DNA from: an uncultured Leifsonia sp.
GTDB taxonomy: Bacteria > Actinomycetota > Actinomycetes > Actinomycetales > Microbacteriaceae
Direction of reading: 5' to 3'
DNA: 64,000 bases
Assembly (NCBI RefSeq): GCF_945957465.1
Contig: NZ_CAMFLC010000009.1
Span: forward strand, 40,245-104,244
This document shows, one piece after another, positions 16,787 through 25,107 of the stretch (position 1 is the first letter of the stretch; each line of letters starts with the position of its first letter). The position numbers and the translations under genes are program-made. The notes under the pieces are model-generated. The model was not told where the DNA came from and searched no databases. It saw nothing but the letters and a program-made list of their open reading frames with translations.

Positions 16787-16982
16787 CGTCGGGTCCTCTC
16801 ACTCCTACACAGAGAGGTGCGCGCGGCGACGCGACGGCGAGGGTTCCATGAACGCCGCCCCCGGCGTACAGTGGATGGTGAGGCAGGTTCTCCTCATATT
16901 GCGGGTCCTCCGGGACGGCCTTCGGGCACTCACACACGTTCTGCCTCCTCGACGGAGTAACACGTGTGACGAGAGGCCCGAC

Positions 16983-17354
16983 ATGTTCCGCCTTATCTGG
17001 ACGCTCAGCGTTCGCACCCGCGACTACCTGCTCCGCTACATGCCGAGCAACCGACTGCTCGCTGCCATCCGCACACGTCGCGGACTCAAGTGGGGGATAC
17101 CCGCGATGCTGGTCGCGCTTCCGTACATCCTGATCGCCAGCATCTGCTCTGGCTCGGCAGCCGACGGCGGCCCGGGCTGGCTGCACCTCATCGTGCTGTG
17201 GGCATGCTGGAACGCGCTCAAGTTCATCATCATGGGACCCGTGAGCGTCGCTCTGCTCATCCGTGCGCGCCTGCACGAGGCTGCGGTCCGTCGTCACCAG
17301 CGCCATGACTCGCGCGTCGAGGCGAGCCTGCATGAGCCAGCCCTTCGTGTTTAG
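16983..17354 (+). CDS. Small membrane protein of actinobacterial mobile elements
   Basis: A 123-aa protein starting MFRLIWTLSVRTRDYLLRYM, with two predicted membrane segments (about residues 40–55 and 70–95) and a basic, helical C-terminus. A GAGAGG ribosome site precedes the ATG. Similar short proteins in actinobacterial genomes are often auto-labelled 'sulfate permease', but at this size with two helices that name is not supported. The repeated association with integrated plasmids suggests a mobile-element function. I do not know it. Confidence 0.65.
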   Translation: MFRLIWTLSVRTRDYLLRYMPSNRLLAAIRTRRGLKWGIPAMLVALPYILIASICSGSAADGGPGWLHLIVLWACWNALKFIIMGPVSVALLIRARLHEAAVRRHQRHDSRVEASLHEPALRV

Positions 17355-17356
17355 GC

Positions 17357-17704
17357 TCAACCGCCCACGGCAGTGGATGCCGTGATGCGAGAACCACAGC
17401 GCCCGCCAGGCCGGATCACGACGCCGTGCGAAGCGAGCGCTCGTCGGACAGCCTGAGGCCCCGCGCCAACCTTCGCCCCGACCTCTACCAGCGTCAACCC
17501 GCTGAGGTAGAGGTCGGCCGCTTCGTGGATGCGGGAAGGGTCGAACCGCCCGCGGCGGATTGTCACCTCCCGCCGGGTGAGGTGAGTGGCGACCGTGCGG
17601 CGGTTCACGCCGAACACGGATGCCAGCTCCACGAGCGTTGCGCCCTCGCGGTACTGCGCCACCAGATCGTCGACCTGCTCCGTGCGAAGGAGGGTTTGAA
17701 CCAT
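17357..17704 (-). CDS. Tandem helix-turn-helix (resolvase-type HTH) protein
   Basis: A 115-aa protein with two successive HTH units: VDDLVAQYREGATLVELASV, FGVNRRTVATHL and HEAADLYLSGLTLVEVGAKV, GAGPQAVRRALASHGVVIRPGG. These resemble the HTH_7 DNA-binding module at the end of invertases and resolvases, here without any catalytic domain. The ATG at 17704 is chosen; the frame is open another 49 codons upstream (to 17851) and that extension cannot be excluded. It is convergent with the small membrane protein gene, 2 bp apart. It is the last gene of the accessory island before chromosomal-type genes begin. Confidence 0.65.
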   Translation of the reverse strand: MVQTLLRTEQVDDLVAQYREGATLVELASVFGVNRRTVATHLTRREVTIRRGRFDPSRIHEAADLYLSGLTLVEVGAKVGAGPQAVRRALASHGVVIRPGGRCGSRITASTAVGG

Positions 17705-18044
17705 CCCAAGTGATCGCACCACTCGCCCCCTTGAGTCGGAAACGGTAGGCTCAGAGGAGCGCTGGTCGTGGTCGTAGAAGCCCCGTGACCTGCGCAAAGA
17801 CAAGGTTTTCAGGTGTGGGCAGGGGTTCTCAAACTCTCTACGGAGGTCCACTCTGTGATGAGTCGCGAGAACTCATGTTAAGCAGCCCCTGGCCATCGGC
17901 CGGGGGTTTTACCTTGCGGCGTGTGCTCGTCGCGTGTCGGGTTCGTACCGTTGATCGTGATCCTGGTCGGGGCGGTGCGTCGAAGCTGAAGCAGTTGGGT
18001 GTCGCGCGTAGCCGCTCCGACTCGCGACGAGCCCGCTAGCGCCG
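17705..18044. other. Intergenic stretch at the probable island/chromosome border
   Basis: About 340 bp without a convincing gene. The left half may encode an N-terminal extension of the HTH protein. A terminator-like hairpin sits at 17886–17910. No tRNA, att-type duplication or insertion sequence end could be recognised, although gene content changes here from mobile-element to chromosomal type. Confidence 0.4.
17886..17910 (+). terminator. Hairpin followed by a T run
   Basis: CCCCTGGCC, a three-base loop and GGCCGGGGG followed by TTTT form a GC-rich stem (one bulged base) with a short T tail, a plausible intrinsic terminator for plus-strand transcription. No gene clearly ends just before it. 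Confidence 0.5.
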
Positions 18045-18245
18045 CTACTCGCTCGGATTCGCCTGGTTCCTTCGTCGTTCATTCCACCCGGCGGTTGGGA
18101 TGGCGTCCTCCACCGTGGCGGATGTCATGAACCCTGCGGCGAGTCCGATGAACTGGCCGTAGCAGGTGTCGCAGAGCACCCGGGTGGCGGTGCGGTTGCC
18201 GTCATCGTCGAGCCGTTTCCGGCATCGGTCGCAGCGCGCGGTCAT
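18045..18245 (-). CDS. Small zinc-ribbon-like protein
   Basis: A 66-aa protein with two CxxC pairs, CDRCRKRL and LCDTCYGQF, the spacing of a small treble-clef or zinc-ribbon fold, followed by a short amphipathic region. Its ATG overlaps the stop of the 31-codon frame upstream (ATGA), so it is translationally coupled to the sigma-factor operon. Function unknown; it could bind nucleic acid or act as a redox/metal sensor for the sigma system, but nothing proves this. Confidence 0.55.
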   Translation of the reverse strand: MTARCDRCRKRLDDDGNRTATRVLCDTCYGQFIGLAAGFMTSATVEDAIPTAGWNERRRNQANPSE

Positions 18246-18337
18246 GGTCTCGGGAGACCAGCTTCGACGGCCCAGCTGATGTCGACGGAGTGGGTGGGCG
18301 GCAGTTCGGTGGAGTCGGGTCGGATCGATGCGTTCAT
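18242..18337 (-). CDS. 31-aa peptide between the anti-sigma-like and zinc-ribbon genes
   Basis: MNASIRPDSTELPPTHSVD then ISWAVEAGLPRP, preceded by GAAAGGTGAC as a ribosome site and starting 5 bp after the upstream gene stops. Tight spacing on both sides argues that it is translated. It may be a leader peptide that couples translation of the zinc-ribbon gene. No family is recognised. Confidence 0.45.
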   Translation of the reverse strand: MNASIRPDSTELPPTHSVDISWAVEAGLPRP

Positions 18338-18342
18338 CGGTG

Positions 18343-18840
18343 TCACCTTTCCAGTGCGAGGTCGAGGTCGGAGCAGAACGTCTCGTCGGTGCGGGTGTCC
18401 GTCGCCTTCTTCGGGAAGACGGCGGGCACGTTGTCGGGGCGGACGCAGACGACGAGCGGTGGAACCGTGGTGTCGTCGCTGAGGATGCCGGCTGTCCACG
18501 CCGACGCGCACAGGTCTCGTGCGCCGGCGGCGCGGTCGGTCGGGGTTGCCGGCTGTGTCGTCCCGTCGGGTCCGGTCTGCTCGTCGGGGATGCCGACCTG
18601 GGTGTACCGCGAGTCGGTGCTGTCCGCGCTGTAGCAGTAGGTGGATCGGGTCTGCTGCACGTGCGGCGCGAGCGTCACCCAGGCGAGGCTGCCGGCGCCG
18701 AGGAGGACGGCGGTGCCTGCGGCCGCGGCGATCATGCGGCCGCGCTTCTTCTGCCGGCGGGTATAGCCGGTCAGCCGGTCGTCGAGGAGGCCGGTGATCC
18801 GGGCGTCAGACCCGGGAGGAAGCGTCGGTGTGTCGATCAT
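18343..18840 (-). CDS. Anti-sigma-like single-pass membrane protein
   Basis: A 165-aa protein. Residues 1–33 are cytoplasmic and charged (RLTGYTRRQKKRGR), residues about 35–58 form one membrane helix (MIAAAAGTAVLLGAGSLAWV), and the remainder is extracytoplasmic with four Cys residues that could form disulfides. It starts 7 bp after the ECF sigma factor stop. Position and topology suggest an anti-sigma factor or membrane sensor of that sigma factor, but the N-terminal part is too short for a classical zinc anti-sigma domain and lacks HxxxCxxC. The role is inferred from context. Confidence 0.6.
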   Translation of the reverse strand: MIDTPTLPPGSDARITGLLDDRLTGYTRRQKKRGRMIAAAAGTAVLLGAGSLAWVTLAPHVQQTRSTYCYSADSTDSRYTQVGIPDEQTGPDGTTQPATPTDRAAGARDLCASAWTAGILSDDTTVPPLVVCVRPDNVPAVFPKKATDTRTDETFCSDLDLALER

Positions 18841-18847
18841 GGTGTCC

Positions 18848-19423
18848 TCAGCTCCTCGGTCCCAGCTCGCTCTGCAGGCGAAGCCGCACCCGGGAGAGGC
18901 GATTGCGCACGGAACCGTGCTTGAGGCCGAGTTGGGCTGCGGCCTCCTTGTAGGTGAGTTCCTCGATCACGCAGAGGCGGAAGATGTCCCGGTCCACTGC
19001 GGGCAGTTGCCTGATGACGTCGCGGACGAGACGCATCGCCTCGTCGAGCGCGGCGAGGTCCTCCGCGGACGGCGTGCTGGAGGCGGGTTCGACGTCGTCG
19101 AGGTGGTCGGTGCTGCGTCGTTCGTTGGCGCGCAACCGGTTGCGGCTGAGGTTCTTGACGGTGACGACCAGCCACGGGAGAGCGGAGATGCCGTAGATGA
19201 CGACGTCGTGGCGTTTGGTCCACAGGGTGAGGAACGCGTCGGCGGTCATCTCTTCCGCGTCAGGCCGGGACCGGAGCACACCGAACGCGTTCCAGTAGAC
19301 GGTGCCGGCGTGCCGGGTGTACAGGACGGTCAGGGCGTCGCGGTCACCGCGGCGGAGGCGCTCGACCGCAGGGCGGTCGTCGGAGACCGACTCGCCCGTC
19401 GTGTCGTCGGTAAGCGCCTGCAC
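18848..19423 (-). CDS. ECF-family RNA polymerase sigma factor
   Basis: A 191-aa sigma-70 family protein. Region 2 covers about residues 22–90 (LYTRHAGTVYWNAFGVLRSR, AEEMTADAFLTLWTKR, LPWLVVTVKNLSRNRLR). Region 4 covers about 125–185 (LPAVDRDIFRLCVIEELTYK, EAAAQLGLKHGSVRNRLSRV). A GTG at 19423 preceded by GGGGGAG is the best start; the frame is open far upstream but nothing there looks coding. It heads an operon with the anti-sigma-like gene and two tiny genes. The secreted crystallin-like gene is divergent and a likely target. Confidence 0.9.
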   Translation of the reverse strand: MQALTDDTTGESVSDDRPAVERLRRGDRDALTVLYTRHAGTVYWNAFGVLRSRPDAEEMTADAFLTLWTKRHDVVIYGISALPWLVVTVKNLSRNRLRANERRSTDHLDDVEPASSTPSAEDLAALDEAMRLVRDVIRQLPAVDRDIFRLCVIEELTYKEAAAQLGLKHGSVRNRLSRVRLRLQSELGPRS

Positions 19424-19753
19424 GATCTCCCCCTGGTGAAATGGTCCCTCACACTCATCATGTCCGGTTCGGCCGAAGTGTCTCACCGATGTCCGGCCGA
19501 TCACGCGACGCGGTGAAGGTCCCGCCACAACCGCGTGTGAACCACTCGCGGTTAACGCTTGTCGGTATGTCCGGCGGGTGCCGCATCCCGCAACCGGTCG
19601 AGGCTGTGAATGTGCGCTCGGACGAATGCGTCTCAAAACAGTCCGATGCCCCCGCGTGTCGTGACACGGCGCTTGCTTGAGCGGACCTCGGACCTCTTGA
19701 ATCGTGCTCAGGCGGTCGCCAGGAGAAGAAGCATCCACGATTGGGGGAGTCAC
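19424..19753. promoter_or_regulatory. Divergent promoter region, sigma-factor operon and secreted protein
   Basis: About 330 bp without a gene between divergent transcription units. ATGTCCGG occurs three times within its first 160 bp, and the sequence is richer in short palindromes than the genes around it. An AGGAGAAG stretch and then GGGGGAG lie just before the secreted-protein ATG. No clear -35/-10 pair was recognised. Confidence 0.4.
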
Positions 19754-20347
19754 ATGCGAAGGTTCGCGGGCGTCGGGGGAGGGCTCGGCGTCCTCGGGCT
19801 GTCGGCGGTGATGACGGTGCTGGGCGGCGGAACCGCGAACGCCGCCGACGGGTCGGCGACACCTCCGGCGGCCGCCGCGGGGGAGAGCTGCTGGTACGCG
19901 GTCGACACGGGTGAGAGCCTGTGCGTGAAGACGGGGGAGGACCTGGTGGCCGCGGTCGCCGAACAGAAGGGTGTCCGCCTGGTCATTCCGGACCCGGAGA
20001 CCGTCTCCGGGGTGGAGGTGGATGCCCGCCGAGACGCGGCGCTGGTGCCGGCCGGGATTCAGACGACGGTCGCCTTGTCCACGATCTACGACGACAACGG
20101 CTACGGCGGAGGGTCGTACACGATGTCGACGTCGTCGGGCAGCTGTGCCACCTCCGCGTACGGGTTCACCGACATCGGCCCGCTCGGCTGGTACGGGCGG
20201 GTCTCCTCGTTCACGAGCTACGGCACCTGCAAGACGGCGCTGTTCACCGGAACGAACTACTCCGGATCGTCCACCGGCTACGTCACCAGCCAGACGTCGA
20301 TGGGGTCGCTGAACGACCTCGCCAAGTCCTGGCGGGTCTCCGGCTGA
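19754..20347 (+). CDS. Secreted beta/gamma-crystallin-like (peptidase inhibitor I36-like) protein
   Basis: A 197-aa protein with a clear signal peptide (MRRF, then a 20-residue hydrophobic stretch, and AxA-type cleavage near ANA|AD). The mature C-terminal part has the pattern of this superfamily: STIYDDNGYGGGSYTMSTSS, LGWYGRVSSFTSYGTCKTAL, FTGTNYSGSSTGY and SLNDLAKSWRVSG, that is, Greek-key strands with 'SSF.S' and 'LND.A.S..V' signatures. Proteins of this kind are exported and may bind calcium or inhibit peptidases. It is monocistronic, ending before a 14-bp-stem terminator, and divergent from the ECF sigma operon. Confidence 0.78.
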   Translation: MRRFAGVGGGLGVLGLSAVMTVLGGGTANAADGSATPPAAAAGESCWYAVDTGESLCVKTGEDLVAAVAEQKGVRLVIPDPETVSGVEVDARRDAALVPAGIQTTVALSTIYDDNGYGGGSYTMSTSSGSCATSAYGFTDIGPLGWYGRVSSFTSYGTCKTALFTGTNYSGSSTGYVTSQTSMGSLNDLAKSWRVSG

Positions 20348-20397
20348 CAGGGCCGCTGGACCGCGGCAGCCCACCAGGGGGGATATGGCTGCCGCCG

Positions 20398-20440
20398 AAG
20401 CCGCACCCGGCTTGGGCGACACACCCGCCGGGTGCGGCTT
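20398..20440 (+). terminator. Strong hairpin terminator after the secreted-protein gene
   Basis: A perfect 14-bp stem (AAGCCGCACCCGGC paired with its complement at 20427–20440) with a 15-nt loop, 50 bp after the stop codon. The A-start and T-end of the stem make it usable in either direction. Confidence 0.8.
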
Positions 20441-20543
20441 CACTTCTGAAGAGGCACTCCGCTACGGCGGCGATACGCTCCCGAATACGCACGATCGCTT
20501 AGGATTCCACCAGCCGTATCCACGACCGCCGGGGGTTTCCGCC

Positions 20544-21863
20544 ATGACCGACCTGCCACGCCGTCATCAGCGTGCGCGCGGCCCGGCGCCGGTTCGGCAT
20601 GGCCGGCTGCCGCGTCGGCGTCTCGGCGTGTCGGTCGTCAAGCTGCTGGCCGGGGTGGTGGCGGTCGCGCTGGTGAGCAGCGTCTCCCTCGCGGCGTACG
20701 CGGTGTGGGATGTCGCCCGGTCCGTGAAGCACGGGGTGCATCTGGCGGCGTTGCCCGGTCATACCGCGGTTCCGCAGGACATCCCGAATGTCGGCGCGAT
20801 CGACGGCGGAGTGAACCTGCTGCTGGCGGGGACCGACAGCCGCAGCAACCTGGGCGGCGTCTACAACTCGGCGGCCGAGCAGGATGCCAGCTCCGGTGCA
20901 GGCAACAACGACGTCACGATGCTGCTGCACATCGCCCAGGACCACAAGAGCATGATGGTCGTGAGCTTCCCGCGCGACCTGATGGTGCGGATCCCGACCT
21001 GTCCGGCGCCGGACGGCAACGGGACGGTGAGCGGATCGTCGTACGCGCAGTTCAACACGGCGCTCTCGCGCGGCGGCCTGGCCTGCGTGGTGCTCACGGT
21101 CGAAAAGCTCACGGGCGTCACCATCCCGTTCGGGGCCGTCATCAACTTCAACGGCGTGAGCGCGATGTCGACGGCGGTCGGCGGCGTGACGGTCTGCCTC
21201 GCCTCCCCGGTGACCGACCGATACACCAATCCGGCGCTGGACCTGCCCGCGGGAGAGAACACGCTGGTCGGCGATGAGGCCCTGTCGTTCCTGCGCAGTC
21301 GCCACGGCGTCGGCGACGGCAGCGACCTGGGGCGCATCTCGAACCAGCAGGTCTTCCTGTCGGCGCTCGCTCGCAAGATCGTCGGCGGAGGGGTGCTGTC
21401 CAACCCCGTGCAGCTCTACGCTCTCGCCAAGGCGGCCGTGCAGAACATCACCCCGTCGGACTCGCTGACGAACCCGACGACCCTGGTTCAGATCGCGCTC
21501 GCGCTCAAAGACACCGGACTCCAGAACATGGTGTTCCTGCAGTACCCGGCGGTCGGGGACCCGGACAACCCCAACCGGGTGATCCCGGACGAGGAGGCGG
21601 CGTCCGCGGTGAACGACGCGCTGGTCAACGACCAGCCCGTCGCGCTCACGGGATCGACCGGCCGCGCCGCAGAGGACCCGTCCGCGACCGCGACTCCGAC
21701 GCCGACCCCCTCGACGCCGCCAGCGGACAGCACGACCCCGGCGCCCGGTGACACGGGTGCGGCGGCGCCCGCGCCGACAGCGACCTCCGGAACCGTGGAG
21801 CTGCCGTCCACGGTGACCGGCCAGACGGCGGCGCAGCAGACGTGCACCAAGGGCAACAACTGA
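20544..21863 (+). CDS. LytR-CpsA-Psr (LCP) family cell-wall ligase
   Basis: A 439-aa protein with a basic cytoplasmic start, one membrane helix (about residues 33–53) and a large external LCP domain: LLLAGTDSRSN, VTMLLHIAQDHKSMMVVSFPRDLMV, INFNGVSAMSTAVGGV and SFLRSRHGVGDGSDLGRISNQQ. The arginines and aspartates that bind polyprenyl pyrophosphate in this family are present. LCP enzymes attach teichoic acids, arabinogalactan or other glycopolymers to peptidoglycan. The last 60 residues are a Pro/Thr-rich linker with no known domain. It is transcribed alone. Confidence 0.93.
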   Translation: MTDLPRRHQRARGPAPVRHGRLPRRRLGVSVVKLLAGVVAVALVSSVSLAAYAVWDVARSVKHGVHLAALPGHTAVPQDIPNVGAIDGGVNLLLAGTDSRSNLGGVYNSAAEQDASSGAGNNDVTMLLHIAQDHKSMMVVSFPRDLMVRIPTCPAPDGNGTVSGSSYAQFNTALSRGGLACVVLTVEKLTGVTIPFGAVINFNGVSAMSTAVGGVTVCLASPVTDRYTNPALDLPAGENTLVGDEALSFLRSRHGVGDGSDLGRISNQQVFLSALARKIVGGGVLSNPVQLYALAKAAVQNITPSDSLTNPTTLVQIALALKDTGLQNMVFLQYPAVGDPDNPNRVIPDEEAASAVNDALVNDQPVALTGSTGRAAEDPSATATPTPTPSTPPADSTTPAPGDTGAAAPAPTATSGTVELPSTVTGQTAAQQTCTKGNN

Positions 21864-21873
21864 TCGACCACGC

Positions 21874-22077
21874 TCAGTCGGGCGGTGTCACGAGGAAGTG
21901 CCAGCCCAGCCACCACCAGAACAGCAGGATGGTGAACCGCGCGGCGCGGTCGGCCATCACACGGTCCAGAAGGGTGCTGAGCGGGACGATCCGGTCGGGC
22001 CGGAGCCGCGACTGGACGACGAGTGCGGCCATGAGCAGACCGCAGACGACGAAGCCGCCGATCGTCACCCACCTCAC
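21874..22077 (-). CDS. Small membrane protein (DUF6186-like)
   Basis: A 67-aa protein with two hydrophobic segments: VTIGGFVVCGLLMAALVVQS, then after an RPDRIVPL linker, FTILLFWWWLGWHFLVTPP. Similar short proteins in Actinobacteria carry the FWWWLGWHFL tail. The GTG start overlaps the stop of the upstream membrane gene, so the two are co-translated. Function unknown. Confidence 0.7.
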   Translation of the reverse strand: MRWVTIGGFVVCGLLMAALVVQSRLRPDRIVPLSTLLDRVMADRAARFTILLFWWWLGWHFLVTPPD

Positions 22078-22700
22078 GGTCGCCGCCCCCTTCGGAGCAG
22101 CGTGTAGCCACCGAGGAGCCAGCACGCGACCAGCAGCGCACGTGCGGGCGGCCAGGCGAGCACCGGATCGATGAGGTCGGAGAGCGCCGGGAACGCGGCC
22201 TCGCTCCCCGTGAGGTCGCGGCCGAGGAAGAAGACACCGATCTCCCAGAGGCATCCGGCCACGATCACGATCGACCAGGCGATCGCCGTACGCCGGATCA
22301 CCGGGGTGAGCGGTCCGCGCGGGCCGCTGCCGCGGTCCGCCCAGGCGACGGGCAGCAGGAGGACGCCCAGGCCGACGACGATCGCGGTGTCCGCCGGGCT
22401 GTACAGGCGCGTGAAACCGAGCGTCAGAGCGGCCACCGCGATGAGGGTGCCCGCGATGACCCGCCGCGAGAGGGTGTCCCGATCAGCGGGCATCCGCAGC
22501 GGGATGCGCAGCCAGCCGAGGGCGTCGAAGATCAGGACGCCGGCACCGGCCGCATAGATCGCCGCGTCGGCGGGGGCGCCCCGGACGACGTGGAACACGG
22601 CCGTGATGATCAGGACCGCCGTCCAGCCCGCGCGCATGATCACGGTCGCCGACATCCACCGGCGGCCCGACGACGGTATCGAGCGCTGCCCCTCATCCAC
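22074..22700 (-). CDS. Multi-pass membrane protein of unknown function
   Basis: A 208-aa protein with about six hydrophobic segments: VIMRAGWTAVLIITAVFHVV, AAIYAAGAGVLIFDALGWL, VIAGTLIAVAALTLGFTRL, VVGLGVLLLPVAW, AWSIVIVAGCLWEIGVFFL and ALLVACWLLGGYTLL. No catalytic motif is evident. The GTG at 22700 is the likely start. Its stop overlaps the start of the small membrane protein gene downstream, so they form a two-gene operon. I do not recognise a characterised family. Confidence 0.65.
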   Translation of the reverse strand: MDEGQRSIPSSGRRWMSATVIMRAGWTAVLIITAVFHVVRGAPADAAIYAAGAGVLIFDALGWLRIPLRMPADRDTLSRRVIAGTLIAVAALTLGFTRLYSPADTAIVVGLGVLLLPVAWADRGSGPRGPLTPVIRRTAIAWSIVIVAGCLWEIGVFFLGRDLTGSEAAFPALSDLIDPVLAWPPARALLVACWLLGGYTLLRRGRRP

Positions 22701-22769
22701 GCGCCATACGCTACGCCCGGTCTGCGGCGGACGCTTGCGCGCGACGCCGCCGGGTCGTTGAATGAGTCC

Positions 22770-24158
22770 ATGGCCGGGGAGAAGATGACGTCGTTGCAGG
22801 TGCGCGTCCTCGTCATCGCCATCCTGGCCAGCTTCGTCGCGTTCCTCGACGGTGCGGTGATCAACGTCGCGCTGCCGGCGATCGACAGGGAACTCGGCGG
22901 AGGGCTGCCTCTCCAGCAGTGGGTGGTCGACGCCTATCTGGTCACGCTGGGTTCTCTGATCCTGATCGCCGGCTCGCTGTCCGACGTCTTCGGCCGCAAG
23001 CGGATCCTCTACGTCGGGTTGTTCGGCTTCGCCATCACGTCGTTGCTCTGCGCGTTCGCGCCGAACGGCGTCTTCCTCGTCTTGTCGCGCGCCCTGCAGG
23101 GCGTGGCGGGCGCTCTGCTCGTACCGAGCTCGCTGGCCATCATCATCTCCCGTTTCGAGGGCGCTGCACAGGCCAAGGCGATCGGGCGTTGGACGGCGTG
23201 GACCGGCATCGCGATGATCGCGGGGCCGGTCGTCGGCGGCTTCTTCGTCGACGCGCTGTCGTGGCGGTGGGTGTTCGTGATCAACGTGGTGCCGATCGCG
23301 GTGACCCTCGTGCTGATGCTGACCCTCGGTGAAACCGACACGGGGACGGGCGGCCGCGTGGATGTCATCGGCGCGGTGCTCGGCTCGCTCGGACTCGCCG
23401 GCACGGTGTTCGCACTCATCGAGCAGGGTTCGTACGGCTGGGGGAGCCCGCGCGTGTGGATCCCCTTCGTCGTCGGCGTGCTCTCCCTCATCGGGTTCTT
23501 CATCGCAGAGACACGGGTGAAGCAGCCGATGCTGCCACTCGGACTGTTCTCGGTGCACAACTTCTGGGTCGGCAACCTCGCCACCGCCTTCGTCTACGGT
23601 GCACTGTCGTTCGGCCCGCTGATGGTGACGCTGTTCCTCCAGCAGGTCGCCGGGTTCTCGGCATTCGTCGCCGGCTTCGTGTTCATCCCGTCGACGCTGT
23701 GCATGCTGCTTCTCTCGAGCTTCTTCGGCGGATTGGCGGGCAAGTACGGACCGCGCTTCTTCATGGCGTTCGGGCCGATCCTCGGATCGCTGGGCTTCCT
23801 CTGGCTGTTGATGCTGGGGACGAACGTGAGCTACTGGCTGGAACTGCTGCCCGCGGTGCTCCTCTTCGGCGTCGGTCTGTCGATGACCGTCGCGCCGCTC
23901 ACGAGCGCGATCCTCGGCTCCATCCACCCCGGCCAGGCGGGCATCGGGTCTGCGGTGAACAACGCCGTCGCGCGTATCGCGGGTCTGCTGACCGTCGCGA
24001 TGGCGGGGATCGTGATCGGTCAGAAGCTCGATGTCGACGGGATGCACCGTGCGATGCTCGCCACAGCGGGTCTCCTGATCATCGGTGGCGTGGTCTCGGC
24101 CATCGGCATCCGCAACCACGAACCGGCGGCCGAGCCGATTCAGACGGCGGTCGACTGA
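22770..24158 (+). CDS. MFS drug exporter, DHA2 (14-TMS) type
   Basis: A 462-aa major facilitator. It has the family signatures VAFLDGAVINVALPAI in helix 1 (motif D1), GSLSDVFGRKR between helices 2 and 3 (motif A) and GPVVGGFF in helix 5 (motif C, typical of antiporters). Length and hydrophobic pattern fit the 14-helix EmrB/QacA group of proton-driven drug exporters. The ATG at 22770 is used; an ATG five codons downstream is possible. Its 3' end overlaps the UbiA-family gene on the other strand by 19 bp. Substrate unknown. Confidence 0.88.
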   Translation: MAGEKMTSLQVRVLVIAILASFVAFLDGAVINVALPAIDRELGGGLPLQQWVVDAYLVTLGSLILIAGSLSDVFGRKRILYVGLFGFAITSLLCAFAPNGVFLVLSRALQGVAGALLVPSSLAIIISRFEGAAQAKAIGRWTAWTGIAMIAGPVVGGFFVDALSWRWVFVINVVPIAVTLVLMLTLGETDTGTGGRVDVIGAVLGSLGLAGTVFALIEQGSYGWGSPRVWIPFVVGVLSLIGFFIAETRVKQPMLPLGLFSVHNFWVGNLATAFVYGALSFGPLMVTLFLQQVAGFSAFVAGFVFIPSTLCMLLLSSFFGGLAGKYGPRFFMAFGPILGSLGFLWLLMLGTNVSYWLELLPAVLLFGVGLSMTVAPLTSAILGSIHPGQAGIGSAVNNAVARIAGLLTVAMAGIVIGQKLDVDGMHRAMLATAGLLIIGGVVSAIGIRNHEPAAEPIQTAVD

Positions 24159-24973
24159 CCCACCAGCGCGAGCATCACGACGTCGATGATCGCGCAGGTC
24201 ATGATGAGCTGCATCAGCAGCCGGGTCGGGCTCCGGCGCAGCAGCAGCACGACGCCCAGGACGGCGGCGGCGAGGCCGGCGAAGAGTCCGACGAGCAGCA
24301 GCGGGCGTACCGGCAGACCCGGGCCGAAGGTGATCAGGGCTGTCGCCACTGCCAGGCACGTGAAGGCCAGCAGCCCGCTGGCGCGTGCGCCGAGGCGATG
24401 CGGCAGGCCGTTGATCCCCGTCCTGGCATCGTCGGCGAGGTCGGGCAGGACGTTGGTGACGTGGGCGGCGACGCCGAGCAGGGCGCCGGCGGCGAGCACC
24501 CAGGGCGCCGGCCACGCGGGAGTCTCCTGGCCGAGCGTGACGATCGCGGGCAGCAGCCCGAAGCTCACGGCGAACGGCACGAACGAGAAGACGGTCGCTT
24601 TGAGTCCGAGGTTGTACGCCCAACCGCCCGCGAGGGCGATTGTGTGCGCGAGGAGCGCCGCCACACCGAGGAGTGCCGTGCTCAGCAGGGCGAGTCCAAG
24701 GGCGACGAATGCCGAAGCGCGCACCGCCGCGGCCGGGATGTCGCCGCGAGCGGCCGGCTTGTCGGCGCGAGCGACCTCGCTGTCGCGTGCGGCGTCGAGC
24801 CAGTCGTTCGACCAGCCGATCGAGAGCTGGCCGAGCAGGATGGCGAACGCGAGCAGGGCGAGCCGTCCGGGTGGATAACCGAGGCCGACTCCGAGGACCG
24901 TCGCCACCGCCGTGACGACGAGGGTCGGTCCCGGGTGACTGGCGAGCAGCAACGCGATCGGCTTGGACGCCAT
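24140..24973 (-). CDS. UbiA-family prenyltransferase
   Basis: A 277-aa polytopic membrane protein. The first UbiA aspartate-rich motif reads NDWLDAARDSEVARADKP, a variant of NDxxDxxxD, and a second acidic site appears as NVLPDLADDARTGING. The remainder is eight or nine membrane helices. UbiA enzymes prenylate aromatic acceptors (quinones, carotenoid or lipid precursors). No quinone or terpene genes are adjacent, so the acceptor is not known. It converges with the MFS exporter. Confidence 0.85.
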   Translation of the reverse strand: MASKPIALLLASHPGPTLVVTAVATVLGVGLGYPPGRLALLAFAILLGQLSIGWSNDWLDAARDSEVARADKPAARGDIPAAAVRASAFVALGLALLSTALLGVAALLAHTIALAGGWAYNLGLKATVFSFVPFAVSFGLLPAIVTLGQETPAWPAPWVLAAGALLGVAAHVTNVLPDLADDARTGINGLPHRLGARASGLLAFTCLAVATALITFGPGLPVRPLLLVGLFAGLAAAVLGVVLLLRRSPTRLLMQLIMTCAIIDVVMLALVGQSTAV

Positions 24974-25107
24974 GCCGCCATCGTAGGCGGTGGCGGGTGA
25001 TGGCGCAGGCTACACACTCTCGGTGCGCGAGCGGGTCTCGGTCGGGTGCCGGCCGTCGGCGACCCGCTCGGAGGAAGCGCTGAGGGAGAAGCGGGTACGA
25101 TCGGTCG

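Noticed and set aside
16983..17354. Naming the small membrane protein 'sulfate permease'
   Set aside because: At 123 residues with two membrane segments it cannot be a SulP transporter; that label is a propagated misannotation.
16719..17360. A 213-codon minus-strand frame opposite the small membrane protein
   Set aside because: The plus strand has a good ribosome site, two membrane helices and a recognisable start; the minus frame has none of these and overlaps dprA.
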